NCBI GenBank assembly: GCA_013396525.1 | Contig: VWYX01002144.1 | Coordinates: 1-64,000, forward strand | DNA: 64,000 bases | Reading direction: 5' to 3' | Origin: Chaetorhynchus papuensis | Taxonomy: Eukaryota; Chordata; Aves; Passeriformes; Rhipiduridae | Shown: positions 11,296 to 23,300 of the stretch, in pieces | Numbering within the stretch: position 1 is the stretch's first letter | Layout of the letters: every line of letters starts with the position of its first letter | Notes under the pieces: model-generated | Told to the model about the DNA's origin: nothing | Database searches by the model: none | Seen by the model: only the letters and a program-made list of their open reading frames with translations | Program-made: the position numbers and the translations under genes

Positions 11296-14004
11296 CCCCG
11301 GCGTGGATTTGCATTGGAGAAAAGCCCCGCGGCAGGAGCAGCGCCGATGCCACCCACGCTGGCCCAGAGTGAAGGGGCCACTGCAGAGCCACCGGGGTGG
11401 CCTGGCTGACGTAGGGGCTCGGCCACGCTGCGGGTGACGTGGTGGCCTGTGCCAGCCCGCCTGTTTTCAGGATTTAACGGAGCCATCAGGTCATGTTGGG
11501 ATCTGAGTGGCTGCAGCGCTGGGGTGGCCGGTGGGGTCACATCTGGCTTCAGCTCAGGGCACTGAGGCAGCTGGGCAGGAGCAAACATGAAGTGTCCTCA
11601 GCATTTTGGGTCTGAGCCTGGCTCTGCTGGTGACAGATGATTATCTGGGTGATTAGCCAACATTTTGATTCAGTATCTGCCCAAAAATAAACCCTGGAGG
11701 GAGGAACATGCATTCCCTCAGACCAGACTGCTCTCCTGAACCATCAGTGAACCCCGAACCTGCAATAGGCAATGCGGAGTAGAAGGTGTGAAGTGTGTTT
11801 TGATGCAAAACAGCTGTTTTGGATCAAAAAAAGATTTAATTTTCCTTTTTATGCTTTTAAAATGTTTTCTGGGATGGGACAGGGAAGGAAAGAACTGCAT
11901 TTTGCAGAGAATCATGTCTCCTATCCAGGGAACCCAAACAAACCAATCTGGGGTGGATTTTTGGTAGAATGTGCCATTTTGGTGTGATTTTGACTGGTGT
12001 GTGCAGGTTCTCCCTCTGAAGTCATCTCAGGGAGTGAGTGATGTGCACCCAGCAGAGCCCAGCACACGGGTCTGCCCCTGCCTGTGTTTCCTGTGGCTGC
12101 TCCCTCTGTACCAGGAGCCTTGGTGGCACCGGCACAGCGTGGCATGTCCCTTTCCTCCACTGTCTGGAAAAGACCTTGGTCAGCCTCGTTTGTGTTTTTG
12201 GATGGTGAAGTGTGGATTTTGGAGAGCCACGGGGTGCAGCTTTGGCTTTCCCACAGGATTCCAGCTCTGGGTGGAATTGCACGGGCATTGGGAGCCGTGG
12301 TCGGTCAGTGGGAGCGGAGCAGGGTCAGGTTTTCCCAAACCCAGGAGAGCTCCATGGCTGGAGAGGATCCTGGGCCTCGTGAGTCACCTTCTCACCTGGC
12401 TGGAGGTTTACATCAAGGCTTGGTGCTAAGGCACAGGGTTTGGCACTTTGCCCTCCTCTGGCTCACACCGGGATGTCTCTGTCTTTGCCATGCAGTCTTC
12501 CTCGGAGCTTCCTTACATCCTAAAATGCCTCTCCTGGCTGCTCAGCCAGGGGAGGGCTGTGTCTGACTGGCCTTTGCTTGGAGCACACGTTTCCAGCTTT
12601 TGCTTGGAGCACACATTCTAAATGTATTTTCCTGCTTCCATGAGGTGAAGAAAGGCCAGATGTTCTCTGCTATCCAACTCTGAGCACTCCGGTCCTATTG
12701 GTTTAATTCCAGCTGCTCGTAGCCTTGTGAGACCCTTCATGTCCAGCCCTGGATGGGCTCAGCCTTCATCCCACCAGCTGGACCCCAGCAATTTCCCTGC
12801 TCAGTGTTACTGCCGGGGTGAGGCTTTTGTTCAGCCTGTGAATGCCCCAGCTGAAACAGCACTGCCTTAGCCCAGTGCCTGATCTCTGAAGGAATCTGTT
12901 GGCTACCAGACCCAGAAATAATGACGCTGGGCCCTTTATAGGAGCGTTTGTTCCCAGGTTTATTTTTGGGATGGTAAAGTCTCCTGTATGACACTCGTCT
13001 TTTTATTTCTCTGGTCTAACACACCACTGATCACCGTGGTGTTGGTGCTGGGTCGCCGCAGCAAACACCTCACCCCACCTCACAGCACCATGATGAGTGC
13101 CCCACACAGATCTCTGTTCCATTATCCCTTATTTCCAGGGCTGTGTTTCCTTATGCTGGTCCCGAGTTAAGCCTCTGGCTCCTGCCACAACACAAAATAC
13201 CCTTATTTAGTTCATCACGGGCTGAAGAACCAGGACCTGTCTGGTGCGGGGTGGCAGGGCCGGCACGGTGAGCACGGCACAGAGCGGGCTGGTGGTGCTG
13301 GGAAGATCAGGATTGAATGGGTGCGGAATCCCCTCCCCAAGTGATGGAGAAGCACCTGTCCCCCCTGGCAGGCACACCGACCCCCTCGGAGGCACCACCG
13401 TTTCTCGAGGATGAATTTACTGGGATTTGGGAGCAGGGAATGCTATGGTGAAGAAGCTTCAGCCTCCACCAACCACCAGCACGGGCTGGGCTGGGTGATC
13501 CTGCACCTCGCAGGCAGGGCAGGAGCCCCTCAGTGACGCTCCTGCAGCAGTCCTGGAGCTGGGGGAGTGCGGGATCACACAGCCGGTGCCCCCCGGCCCT
13601 TGGGACGCGCCTCCAGGCCATCCCCGCCAGCCACCAGCCACGTCCACCCATCCGGGCGGGCACAGCGAGGCTGCAGCTCCCTCTAACGTTTCTGGCCCGA
13701 AAGGAGCATCCGCAAGCAGGACAGGCCTGAGCAGGGCCCGGGCGGGCGGCCAGGCTGCACGGCCCCGAGGGAAAAGTGTGACGCTGAAATGTGTGGAAGC
13801 AGCTGAGCCAGAGAGGGGGGAGGGATGTGCCGAGCAAACGGCGTGAAAGAGTGAAAGATGCAGCATTTAAAGAGAGAATACGGCTGTATTGAATGCCTGG
13901 TTAGTATTAATAAATGAAAGATTTCACAGGAAAAAGGACTGTTCCTCTGAAAAATACTACTTTTTAATACTCTAAAGAGATACTGTAAAATGCTGTAAGT
14001 GTTT

Positions 14005-14148
14005 CCAGACCTGGAACTGTTCAAAAAGCATGTGGTGACAAGGTTTAGTGGTGAACATGGTGGTGGTGCTGGGCTAACAGCTGGACATGATCTTAAAAAT
14101 GTTTTCCAATATTAATGATTCTATGGTTCTGTGGTTCTCTGATTCTAA
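14005..14148 (+). mobile_element. CR1 LINE 3' end fragment
   Basis: Shows the diagnostic TTTAGTGGTGAACATGGTGG, GTGCTGGGCTAACAG, GGACATGATCTTAAA order and ends in ATGATTCTATGGTTCT-type short tandem units, as in avian CR1 3' ends. Confidence 0.75.
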
Positions 14149-14423
14149 AGGCTCCTACCCACTCCTGCCTGCACAGGGACTGTTAAGATGGGAGCTCTGA
14201 ACTCTGCACAGGATTTTCCCAAACTTGTCCATGGGAAATGCAGCTTTAAAAATGCAGCAAAAAACCTGACAGCACAGAATGCAGCAGAAATGGGTGCTGA
14301 TAACACGATGCAAAGCCAGGTTGGAAGCTCTCGATCAAAATTAGTGGTGTAGCAGCAGTGCTGTGTCCAGCCACAGTGGTTCATGGGGAGATCCCAGAGC
14401 TGTGAGAAGGTCTGGAAGCGTTG

Positions 14424-14934
14424 AATCCATACAAACAGCACACAGTCCATACAAACAGCACACCATCCATGCAAACTGCACACAATCCATACAAACAGCA
14501 CACAGTCCATACAAACAGCACACAGTCCATGCAAACTGCACACCGTCCATACAAACTGCACACAGCCCATACAAACAGAACACAATCCATGCAAACAGCA
14601 CACAATCCATACAAACAGAACACAATCCATACAAACTGCACACAGTCCATACAAACAGAACACAATCCATACAAACTGCACACAATCCATACAAACAGAA
14701 CACAGTCCATGCAAACTGCACACAGCCCATACAAACAGAACAGTCCATACAAACAGAACACGATCCATACAAACAGCACACAGTCCATACAAACAGAACA
14801 CAATCCATGCAAACAGCACACAGTCCAAACAGAACACAATCCATACAAACTGCACACAGTCCATACAAACTGCACACAATCCATACAAACAGAACACAAT
14901 CCATGCAAACAGAACACAATCCATGCAAACTGCA
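14424..14934. repeat. 20-bp minisatellite, about 25 copies
   Basis: The unit resembles CCATACAAACAGCACACAGT with variants (ATGC for ATAC, CTGC for CAGC, AGAA for AGCA). Period is 20 except for one 18-bp unit near 14740 and one 16-bp unit near 14825. Because 20 is not a multiple of 3 and the unit lacks stops in most phases, long open frames arise on both strands. I regard these as repeat artefacts. Confidence 0.95.
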
Positions 14935-15779
14935 TGTCTCTGTGTGTTACAGAAGCTGTAACACCGAGGCACAGAAGCAGAAGGGGCAGCCAGGCCATCT
15001 CCTCCCCCCCGACACATCGACTCACGGACCACACGCCTGCTCCTGACTGGATGCGTGTGCAGCACAGATCAGGGGATGGATAACAGAGAGAGGGGGAATG
15101 TAATTACCCTGCGAAGAATAAATCACTTTAACGGTTCAGTTACTGAGATCACAGTGAGGCAGTGGCACAGCCTCTTAATTAATCTTCTGCTTTGCAGCCA
15201 GCTCCTGCCCCCGTGCCATCTCCACCTCGTGCTGCCTGGCGAGGAGATGCCATCGGTGGGGACAACACTGGCCAGTGGTCTCTGGCTGAGAAGGTCCAGC
15301 AGGATGTCGGGAGCAGCAGGGCACGACCAGGTGAGGGATCAGGGTGCTGTGGCTCCCTGGTCTGTGCAGGGTAATACCTGTGCTGGGTCTGGTAATGTGG
15401 TGTCCCGTGGTGCTCCAGGCCTGTGTCAGCAGCAGCAGCAGCCAGTAACTCCGAGCTGATTACTGTGAGGAATTGCTGGGCACAAAGCAGGGGTCTGGGG
15501 ATGGTGGAGGCCTGGGTCTGCTGCAGAGGAATGGCTGGTGTGTGAGAGCATGAAGGGAAAACCCCCACTTCACCTTGACTCCACACGGCCCAAACCTCCC
15601 CGGCTCCTCACCCCCAGCCCCTTCAGCCCCTTAACTCCCAACCTCCTCTCTGTGAATTGCACCCCCATTTCTCATCCCTCCGCAAACTGCTCTCTGGGTT
15701 CCCTCATCCCTCATCTTCCTCAGAATGACCCCTTTCACAGGATGCTCCCCTTATCTATTGCTCCCCTTTGCCCCCCTCA

Positions 15780-16615
15780 TGTTGCTCCTCAGGGAATCGC
15801 CATTATCTCCCAAACCGGTTCCCAAAGATTGCTTCTGTCACTCTCCCACACTGTTCCTCAGGGAGCCATCCCCTTATCCCTCAAAACTGCTCCTCAGGGA
15901 TTGCTTCCCTCACCCCCTGCCCCGCCTCATTGCTCCTCAGGGAATCACTCCCTTTTCCTTGCTCCTCAGAGATGGCCCCTTTCAGGGATGTACCTTCATC
16001 CTCCTCAGGGATCTTCCCCTCATCCCCAAAACTGCCCCTCAAGGACTGCTCCTCTTGCCGCCCCCCTCCACCTTGCTCCTCAGGGAAATGCTCCCTTATC
16101 CTCAAAACTGTCCCTCAGGTTTGGCCCCTCATCTTCAGGGATCATTCCCTCGTGATTCAACCCTTTACTCCCCCTCAGGGATCACCCCCTCATTCCCAAA
16201 ACCGTCCCTCAGGGACTGACCCTCACCTCCTCAAGGGTCGCCCCCTTTGTCCCACAAACTTCCCCTCAGGGATAGTCCCCATCCTTTTCAGGGGCCAGCC
16301 CTTCAGGGATCATCCCCTTACTCTCCCTAAGGGATCCTCCCCTCACCCCCCAAACTGTCCCCAGGGATCGCCCACCAAAACTGCCCTCTCACTCCTCCAC
16401 ACTGGTTCCTCAGGGTCTCATCCTCACTTGCCCCAAAACTGCCCCTCAGGGATTGCTCCCCTATGTTGCTCGTCAGGAAAATGCCCCTTTCCCCTCAAAG
16501 GTGCCCCTCAGGGATCGCCCCCTCATCCCCAAAAGTGCCCCTCAGGGATGGACCCTCATCCTCCTCAAGGATCGCCCCCTCAGGAATCACCCCCTTAGGG
16601 ATCACCCCCTCACTC
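15780..16615 (+). repeat. Degenerate minisatellite upstream of BTBD2 exon 1
   Basis: More than 20 diverged units of roughly 30 bp built around CCTCAGGGAT followed by CYCCCTYATCCYCMAAACTG. The array ends at the start of the CpG-rich promoter. It gives long spurious open frames on the plus strand. Confidence 0.85.
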
Positions 16616-16934
16616 CCCCTCGCATCGCCCTCCATCCTCCCCCTCCGTGCCGGCCCCGCCCGCCGCCCCACGCCCTCTCCCCGCCCCGCCACCGCCTCCG
16701 CCGCTCCCCCCGTGCCCGGCCGGCGGCGGCGCCCGCCCCATGCGCCGCTGCTGCCCGGCGCTCTGCATCCGCACCGCCATCGACGCCACCGCCATCGACG
16801 CCACCGCCGACATCTCCGCCGCCCTCGCCCCCGTCCCCGTCCCGCCCGCCGCCGTGTCCCGCCCGCCGCTGCTGGTGCTGGTGCTGCTGCAGCGCCGCCC
16901 CGCGCCGCCCGCCCCCGCGGCCCCGCCGCACAAG

Positions 16935-17343
16935 ATGGCGGCCGGAGGGAGCGGCGGCCCCGGCGGCCTCTCCTCCTCCTGCCCGCAGCCGNNNNNNNNN
17001 NNNNNNNNNNNNNNNNNNNNNNNNNNNNNNNNNNNNNNNNNNNNNNNNNNNNNNNNNNNNNNNNNNNNNNNNNNNNNNNNNNNNNNNNNNNNNNNNNNNN
17101 NNNNNNNNNNNNNNNNNNNNNNNNNNNNNNNNNNNNNNNNNNNNNNNNNNNNNNNNNNNNNNNNNNNNNNNNNNNNNNNNNNNNNNNNNNNNNNNNNNNN
17201 NNNNNNNNNNNNNNNNACAACTGGCAGGCGACGAAGCCGACGGTGCAGGAGCGGTTCGCGTTCCTCTTCAACAACGAGGTGCTCAGCGACGTGCACTTCC
17301 TGGTGGGGAAGGGCCGCGGCTCCCAGCGCATCCCGGCGCACAG
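16935..17343 (+). CDS. BTBD2: BTBD2 exon 1, broken by assembly gap
   Basis: 19 codons (MAAGGSGGPGG...) precede the gap. After it, the tail of a Tyr codon and NWQATKPTVQERFAFLFNNE continue into the BTB domain and end ...RIPAH plus two bases. GT donor at 17344. Confidence 0.93.
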
Positions 17344-20300
17344 GTGGGGCGGGGGGCGCGGGGGTCCCACGCGTGGGGAGCCGGGAATGCGGGAGGGATG
17401 TGGGGTGTGGGGGGACCCAGCCCCATGGCCCTGCGGGGTGACCGCGGGTCCCGGGCCTCGGGAGGGTCGTGGGGGCCGGCCCGATGGCCCTCGGGGCCCG
17501 TCCCCTCACGCCCCCCACACTGATAAAGGGAATCGCCCGTTTATTTGACAAAACTGCCCCTCAGGCATCGCTACTCCTCCCGTCAGGGATCACCCTCTCA
17601 TCCCCCACACTGCCCTTCGAGGATTGCTCGTCTTGCCCCCACGTTATCCCCTGAGGGAGTTGCTCCCTTATTCCCTCGGGGAATTGCCTCCTTATCCCCT
17701 TCACTTCCCATCAGAGATTTCCTTCCTCACCCCTCTACGTTACTCCTCAGGGAATCACTCCCTTATCCCCCAAAACTGCTTCTTGGTGATTGTTCCCTTT
17801 GCTCCCTCATGTTCATCTCAGGGAATTGCCCCCTTATCCCCTGAAACTGCCCTTCAGGGATTGCTCCTCAGGGAATGTCTCCTTATCCTCCAAACTGTTC
17901 CTCAGGGATGGCCCCTCATCCTCTTCAGGGATGATCCCTTTACTCTCCCTCAGGGATTGCCCCTCATCCCCAAAACTGCCCCCCAAAGATGGCCCTGGGA
18001 GGGCTGTGGGCTCTCCTGCAACCTCGGGGGGTGATGTGCCATTGAGTGGGGTGCAGGGGTGCAGGGTTTGGGCTGCTGCACCTCCCCTGTGAAGGGAGAA
18101 AAGGGGGTCACATAACTGCACCCCACATTTCACCCCCTGCTCAGGGACATGTCCTGAGCACAGGACCCCCATTTCACCCCCTGCTCAGGGACATGTCCTG
18201 AGCACAGGACCCCTATTGTGGTCAGTCCGTGTCACCCCAGATCTCTCCCAGCCCTCGGGTCAGTGTCACGCCTCTCCTCACGGTCACCAGCCCGGGATGG
18301 GTCCAGGGTTTGGGTGAGAGTGTTTTTTCCAGAGGGACGGCGTGAGTGGGGCAGGCACAGCATTGAAAACCCCAAATCCCTGGATCTCACTTGGAAGTAA
18401 TCGTTGGTTTAGTGGGAAGTGGAGGAGAGGAGGAATAGTCTCCCAGGCCACCTGATCCCTACTGACCAGGGATCACCAAAATCAGTGAGAGCACTGGGAA
18501 TGGAAATGAAAGAACAATGATTTGAGAACCCAAATTTCAGGAACAACATTTTAATTTTAAAATTACCTTCATTGAATCTTTCCCGAAGCCCTGTATTTTG
18601 GGGGTTAATCCACTACCATGAAGAGCTGTGTTGAGAATGACACCTGGGCATGAGTAACTCATGGAGGTTAATGCTTAAGGCCAAGCTGCCATTTAAGAAT
18701 TTGCAGCTCAGAGGAGCTGGGAATGGAGGAGCTGGGAATCGAGGAGCTGGGAATCGCCTCCACCTGGATGATGCAGATCTGATGTGGCTGATTGACATTT
18801 GGCTGGTTCCTTGGGGGAGCTCCAGTGAATCCATGTGTGCCACCCTCTTCCCCCTACCCCGGGAAGGGCCTCCCAAGGAAGAGCTCAGAGATGGAACCAA
18901 CTTTAACTGGGTGAGGGAGGTTCCTTGGTGTACCTGGAAGTGGTGCTTGGCAAAGGGAGCCTTGCTCCGAACGATTTCAGACTTGCTTTTCTCCTAAGTG
19001 CTCACGTCCCTGGAAGTTTCCTCTTCAGATTTCCCCCTCCTCTCTCGCTTTCAGATCAAACCACACTTGTTCTAGGCTGGTTTGAGTGTTTAGGGTGTCA
19101 GCTTTGCTCTCTTATAAATTGAAGCTTAATTAGTATTTGTGTAAGCTTGCTCCTGTCCTGAGAACTAGGCTTGCTGGGTGGGGACAGGTGATGTTCAGCC
19201 CAGAAATAAATATAAAATAAATGAAGCTTTGGGGAAAAAAAAAAAAAAAAATTGGCCCCAAAGTGAGATGCTGCTTAATTGCTCTGAAATTCATCTGGTG
19301 CTCTGGGTGGTAAAGATAGAATGGAGTGTGTCGTGGTGTGACATCCCACCCAAGGATTCTAGAGATTTTAGTAAAACTTGTCCATGTGATCTTACAGTTG
19401 GGATATCCTGGTGATTCATGGAGTACTGCAGTTATTTCAGAAATAAGAGAGCTTAAAATAAAACCACCCAGACCCCTTCTGTGCTCAGTTTTCCCACAGC
19501 AGCTCAACAGCAGAAGATACTTTGTTTTGGAATTGAGTTGCAAAGCAACCCTGAGTTCCCTTGGAGAGGTGCTGTTTTGCTTCAGTGACCAGGGCAGGTG
19601 TTGGTGCTTAGTCAGATGTCTGAAATCATAAAATCACAGAGTTATTAAGGTTGGAAAAGAGCTTTAAGATCATCAAGTCCAACCATCAGCCCAGAACCAC
19701 TAAACCATGTCCCCAAGTGCCACATCCACAGGTTTTTTTAACATTTCCAGGGATGGTGATTCCACCACCACTCTGGGCAGCCCATTCCAACACTTTACAA
19801 ATTTTTCTGTAAAGAAATTTTCTCTAATACCTCATCTAAGCCTCTCCTGGCACAATAGTGTACAACTAACAGGTAGTCTGGTTTAATTGTGTAAATTTTC
19901 AGACCAAGCCAGGTACAAAGCGTGGTTGCAGGAGGAGCAACTCCTAAATAGGGTTCTTGGACATCTCCTCTTGTTGCCCTGAGGAGTGGTCTGCAGCATC
20001 CTCCCTGTCATCCTTGATAGGACTTCACAGTGTGCTAGGAATGGCTTTGTCAGCAGACTGGGAAGCACAGATAATCCGAGAGATGCAGTCCTGTGGGAGC
20101 TGGAAGTGATGGTGCAGGAGATTCCTGGTCAGGCTTCTCCAGGATGGAGCCAAGGGGATTTGGAGGGTTTGTAGGTTGAGGTAATGAAGTGGCGTGTGCC
20201 CAGTGAGGGCAGCTGATGTTGTCCACAGGTGCTGGTGCCAGGAAGAGGTTTCTGACATAGCTGTAGGTTCAGGTGTGTCTCTGAGTGTGCCTGGCAAATT

Positions 20301-23300
20301 CCGTTAATGGCCTTAATCTGAAAGGAGGGGACATTTAGATTAGATATCAGGAAGGAGTTCTTCCCTGTGAGGGTGGTGAGGCCCTGGTTGCCCAGAGCAG
20401 CTGTGGCTGCCCTGGATCCCTGGAAGGGGATCCCTGCCCTGTGGCCAGGTTGGATGGGGCTTGGAGCAGCCTGGGATATTGGAAGGTGTCCCTGCCCATG
20501 GCAGGGGTGGCACTGGATGGGCTTTGAGGTCCCTTCCCACCCAAACCAGTCTGGGATTCTGTGGCTCAGCAGTTCATATCAAGCCACAGAGACAGACAAA
20601 AGAAACCTCACAGAGCAATTAAGAGCAAGCATTTGTTTTGTGTGTGAGAGCCCAGTTTGTAGATAAAAGGTGTAAATGACTGAAGGGTCACCTGTCCAAG
20701 CATCTGCAGCCTTGAGAAGATCAGGTGTTTTCTACCTGGAGGAGGCTCCAGACCCGGTGGAAGTTCCTTGCCTACCCTGGAGCAGGCCCTGTCTCTGAGC
20801 CTGGAGCTCGTTCCCTCTTGTTGCTGAATCAGCCATGAAGAAGATGGCATGGCCTTAATATTTTTCAGTGTCAAGGCTGGGCTGAGCAGCTGCCTTGAAA
20901 CTCACGGTGCCAGCATGACCAAGGTCAACACATTGATTAGACCCAGCAGTAAGAGGGAAGGGTTTTTTTTGTCTTTTTCCAGATCTGCTTCATTGAGCAC
21001 AATATCAATGAGATTAGAAATGTCTAAACCTCATCAGCCAGGAGCTGCATGGGTGTGATAATTAGACGTGTTAATTGGCCAGAAAACAGGACCCGAGAGT
21101 GAGCAGGGCAAGCGTGTGGGGATGCAACCCTGTGTGTGCTCCAGCCAGGGAGATCTAGAGTTTGGAGACAGCCTGAGTAAGATTTTGGCTGTTGTTTCCA
21201 GGAGTCTCTTCTGAGCCCATCCTGTCTTTTCTTGGACACGTATTCACTCACAGTTCCTGCAGCGTCGTGTGCCGGGGTGTCCCATGGCTCCTGCTCTTGT
21301 GCAGGGCTGCTCCTGCCTCCTGCTCCTTTCACTGGGGTCTGCATCCTCTGCAGCCAGCACACCATCAGCAGCAGCAGCTTCTCATCACCTACGGTGTCAC
21401 CGAGCTCCAGCACGTCACGTGTTGCTCTGTTCCTGTGCCAGCTCCTCTGGAATAGATATTTTAAGGTTTCTCCGCAGTGGTGCAGATGGAGGAGGGAGCT
21501 GGTGCAGCAGCAGTGGGGTAGTTGTGGGTTTTGAGCAGTTTCTTTTATTATTGGTGTTACTGCAGTGCCTAGAAAGGGAGCAGCACTGGTGGGTGTGCAG
21601 ATGAAACCAGGTGACAAGTGGAGGTGCCGAGGTGAACATGAAGCAGTGAAAGTTGTGGTAGGAAGCAAAATAGCAGAAGGAGACATTTTCTTGCAGGCCT
21701 TCAACAGCCTGCGGAGTCAGCTTTGGATCATTTTGAAGAGAAATCAAATTATTAACCTCAAGGAAGTTCCTGTGACTCTTATTGCTGAAAGTCAGTTTGC
21801 TTTGGCTCTTCCCGGTGCAAAGGGGGTGAGGAGAAATCAAGTTGCTTTCTTAGTTCTTCTGTTCCTGCTGATTTCTCTGCCTCCTTTCAGTAGTCCACAC
21901 TGTTTTGGCTACAAAAGTGTTTAAAAATAGCCTTCTGTTGGATTTTCCCGTCTGAAACAAACCCCATCTCTTCCTTCTGCATACCTGCAGGGTTGGGGAA
22001 AGCTGGTGGATCGTGTGGGAGGAATGGTGTGCATCCTTGCTTTTCCTGGAGTGTCTTCAGAGCAGCTTTAAATGTTCATTTTAGGAAGAGTAAGAAAACA
22101 CTGGAGAGAGAGGGATTTTCTTAGTTAATTATGTTCTCTTAACGTTTTAAGAAAACTTCAAATGTGGAGTCCTGTGTTTCTCTGGCACCTCCCGGGATCC
22201 TATTAGGGCTCAGCAGTTTACAAAATCCAACTGATTTGTCCCCAGCTGAAATGGAAGCAAACATTTGAGAGTTTTTTTAATGAATGCCCTTTTCAAGTAG
22301 CTTCTGAAAGCTCTTGCTCGTTGAGGACCTATACTGTGCTGGCTGTGAGAATGAAAATTTGAGAGTGCAATTAATATATGTTAATTTTTAGTATCAGACA
22401 AAGCCAGCGATTGTTTTGCCACCATCGCTGCCTTTGGAGGAACAAGGATTTTTGTTTCATCTGGCAATTCTGGTATTGTGAGGAAGGTTTTTATTTGTTC
22501 TTGACATTTTTCTTGAGAATGGTTTGACAGAAATATGCATGTGTGTACTTTTTTGTAACCACTGGGGTTTGTCCCGAGCTCCCTGAGCCCATCAGGAACA
22601 ATAAGCCAGCTCGTCAGCCAAACTCCGTCACAGCAAACGAGCCTGGCACATCCATGGAGCTTCACTCCATTGTATCCCTGGGAAGCCTCCTCTGGATGGG
22701 AGGGGAGTGAAAATCGAGAAAATGAAAACATTGTTTAAATGGAAATTTCCTACTTTTAAAAGGTCATTTCCTACTAAATCTGACTGAAATTCCCCCTTAG
22801 TGCTGGGCTTTCCTTGGGCTGGAGGTTTCATGGCCTCATGCCTGCTGTCTTGTATGGATTTTTGCCTACAGTTCTTGCTGCTTCTCTGGAAGTGTGCATC
22901 ACACCACTGCAGCGAGAGCCTGGAATATTCCAGCTTTTTCCTTTTCCAAGTTGGTGGAGAAGTGGTTGTAGTCATCTCCTGCAGCCTGAGCTGCTCTGCT
23001 GCCCCACACTGCTGAGCTGTGACCTTCGGTTTAACTTAGGGAGCTGCATGGTGGCAGACACCAAGAATCCTTCATGGGAAAAGCTCATCTCTGCATTTTT
23101 GATCAAGAAAGTTCTCAGAATGGTTTTCTAAGTCCTGAGGCAGGTACAGCACCTTAAATGTACACAGGGCCCTCAGCAGCCCAGGTCTGGGCCTCTTCCT
23201 AAAACAGGAGATGTTGTCTATTGGGGGGGAATCACCTTGTTTGCACAGGACTGCTGGGATATAATTTTTGGTCTCAAACCTGTTTTATGCAAGTTCCTGC

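Larger units (their letters stand above)
9926..16619. other. Intergenic region MKNK2-BTBD2
   Basis: About 6.7 kb without a recognisable exon. It holds the TATA/E-box cluster near 11.2 kb, a CR1 3' fragment at 14005-14148, the 20-bp minisatellite and the start of the degenerate repeat upstream of BTBD2. Open frames here lack splice context or homology I recognise. Confidence 0.6.
16620..17343 (+). promoter_or_regulatory. BTBD2: BTBD2 CpG-rich promoter and first exon region
   Basis: Very GC- and CpG-rich block around the start codon, with a 15-bp GCCATCGACGCCACC duplication near 16777. The start codon lies in AAGATGGCGGC (16932-16942), a YY1-type site often found at vertebrate start regions. 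The exact transcription start cannot be placed. Confidence 0.7.

Noticed and set aside
14424..14934. Regular 20-bp direct repeats as a CRISPR-like array
   Set aside because: There are no spacers; the units are head-to-tail and diverged, and the genome is vertebrate.
14145..15083. Long open frames (195-306 codons) on both strands at 14.1-15.1 kb
   Set aside because: They are products of the 20-bp minisatellite, not of codon selection. Several overlapping frames are open equally and none resembles a known protein.
15538..16598. Plus-strand open frames of 164-276 codons upstream of BTBD2
   Set aside because: They follow the degenerate CCTCAGGGAT repeat and give Pro/Ser/Leu-rich low-complexity peptides with no splice or start context.
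16647..16934. In-frame upstream ATGs (16647, 16741) as the BTBD2 start
   Set aside because: The MAAGGSGG start at 16935 matches the family and has A at -3 and G at +4. The upstream translation is Pro/Arg-rich CpG-island sequence.
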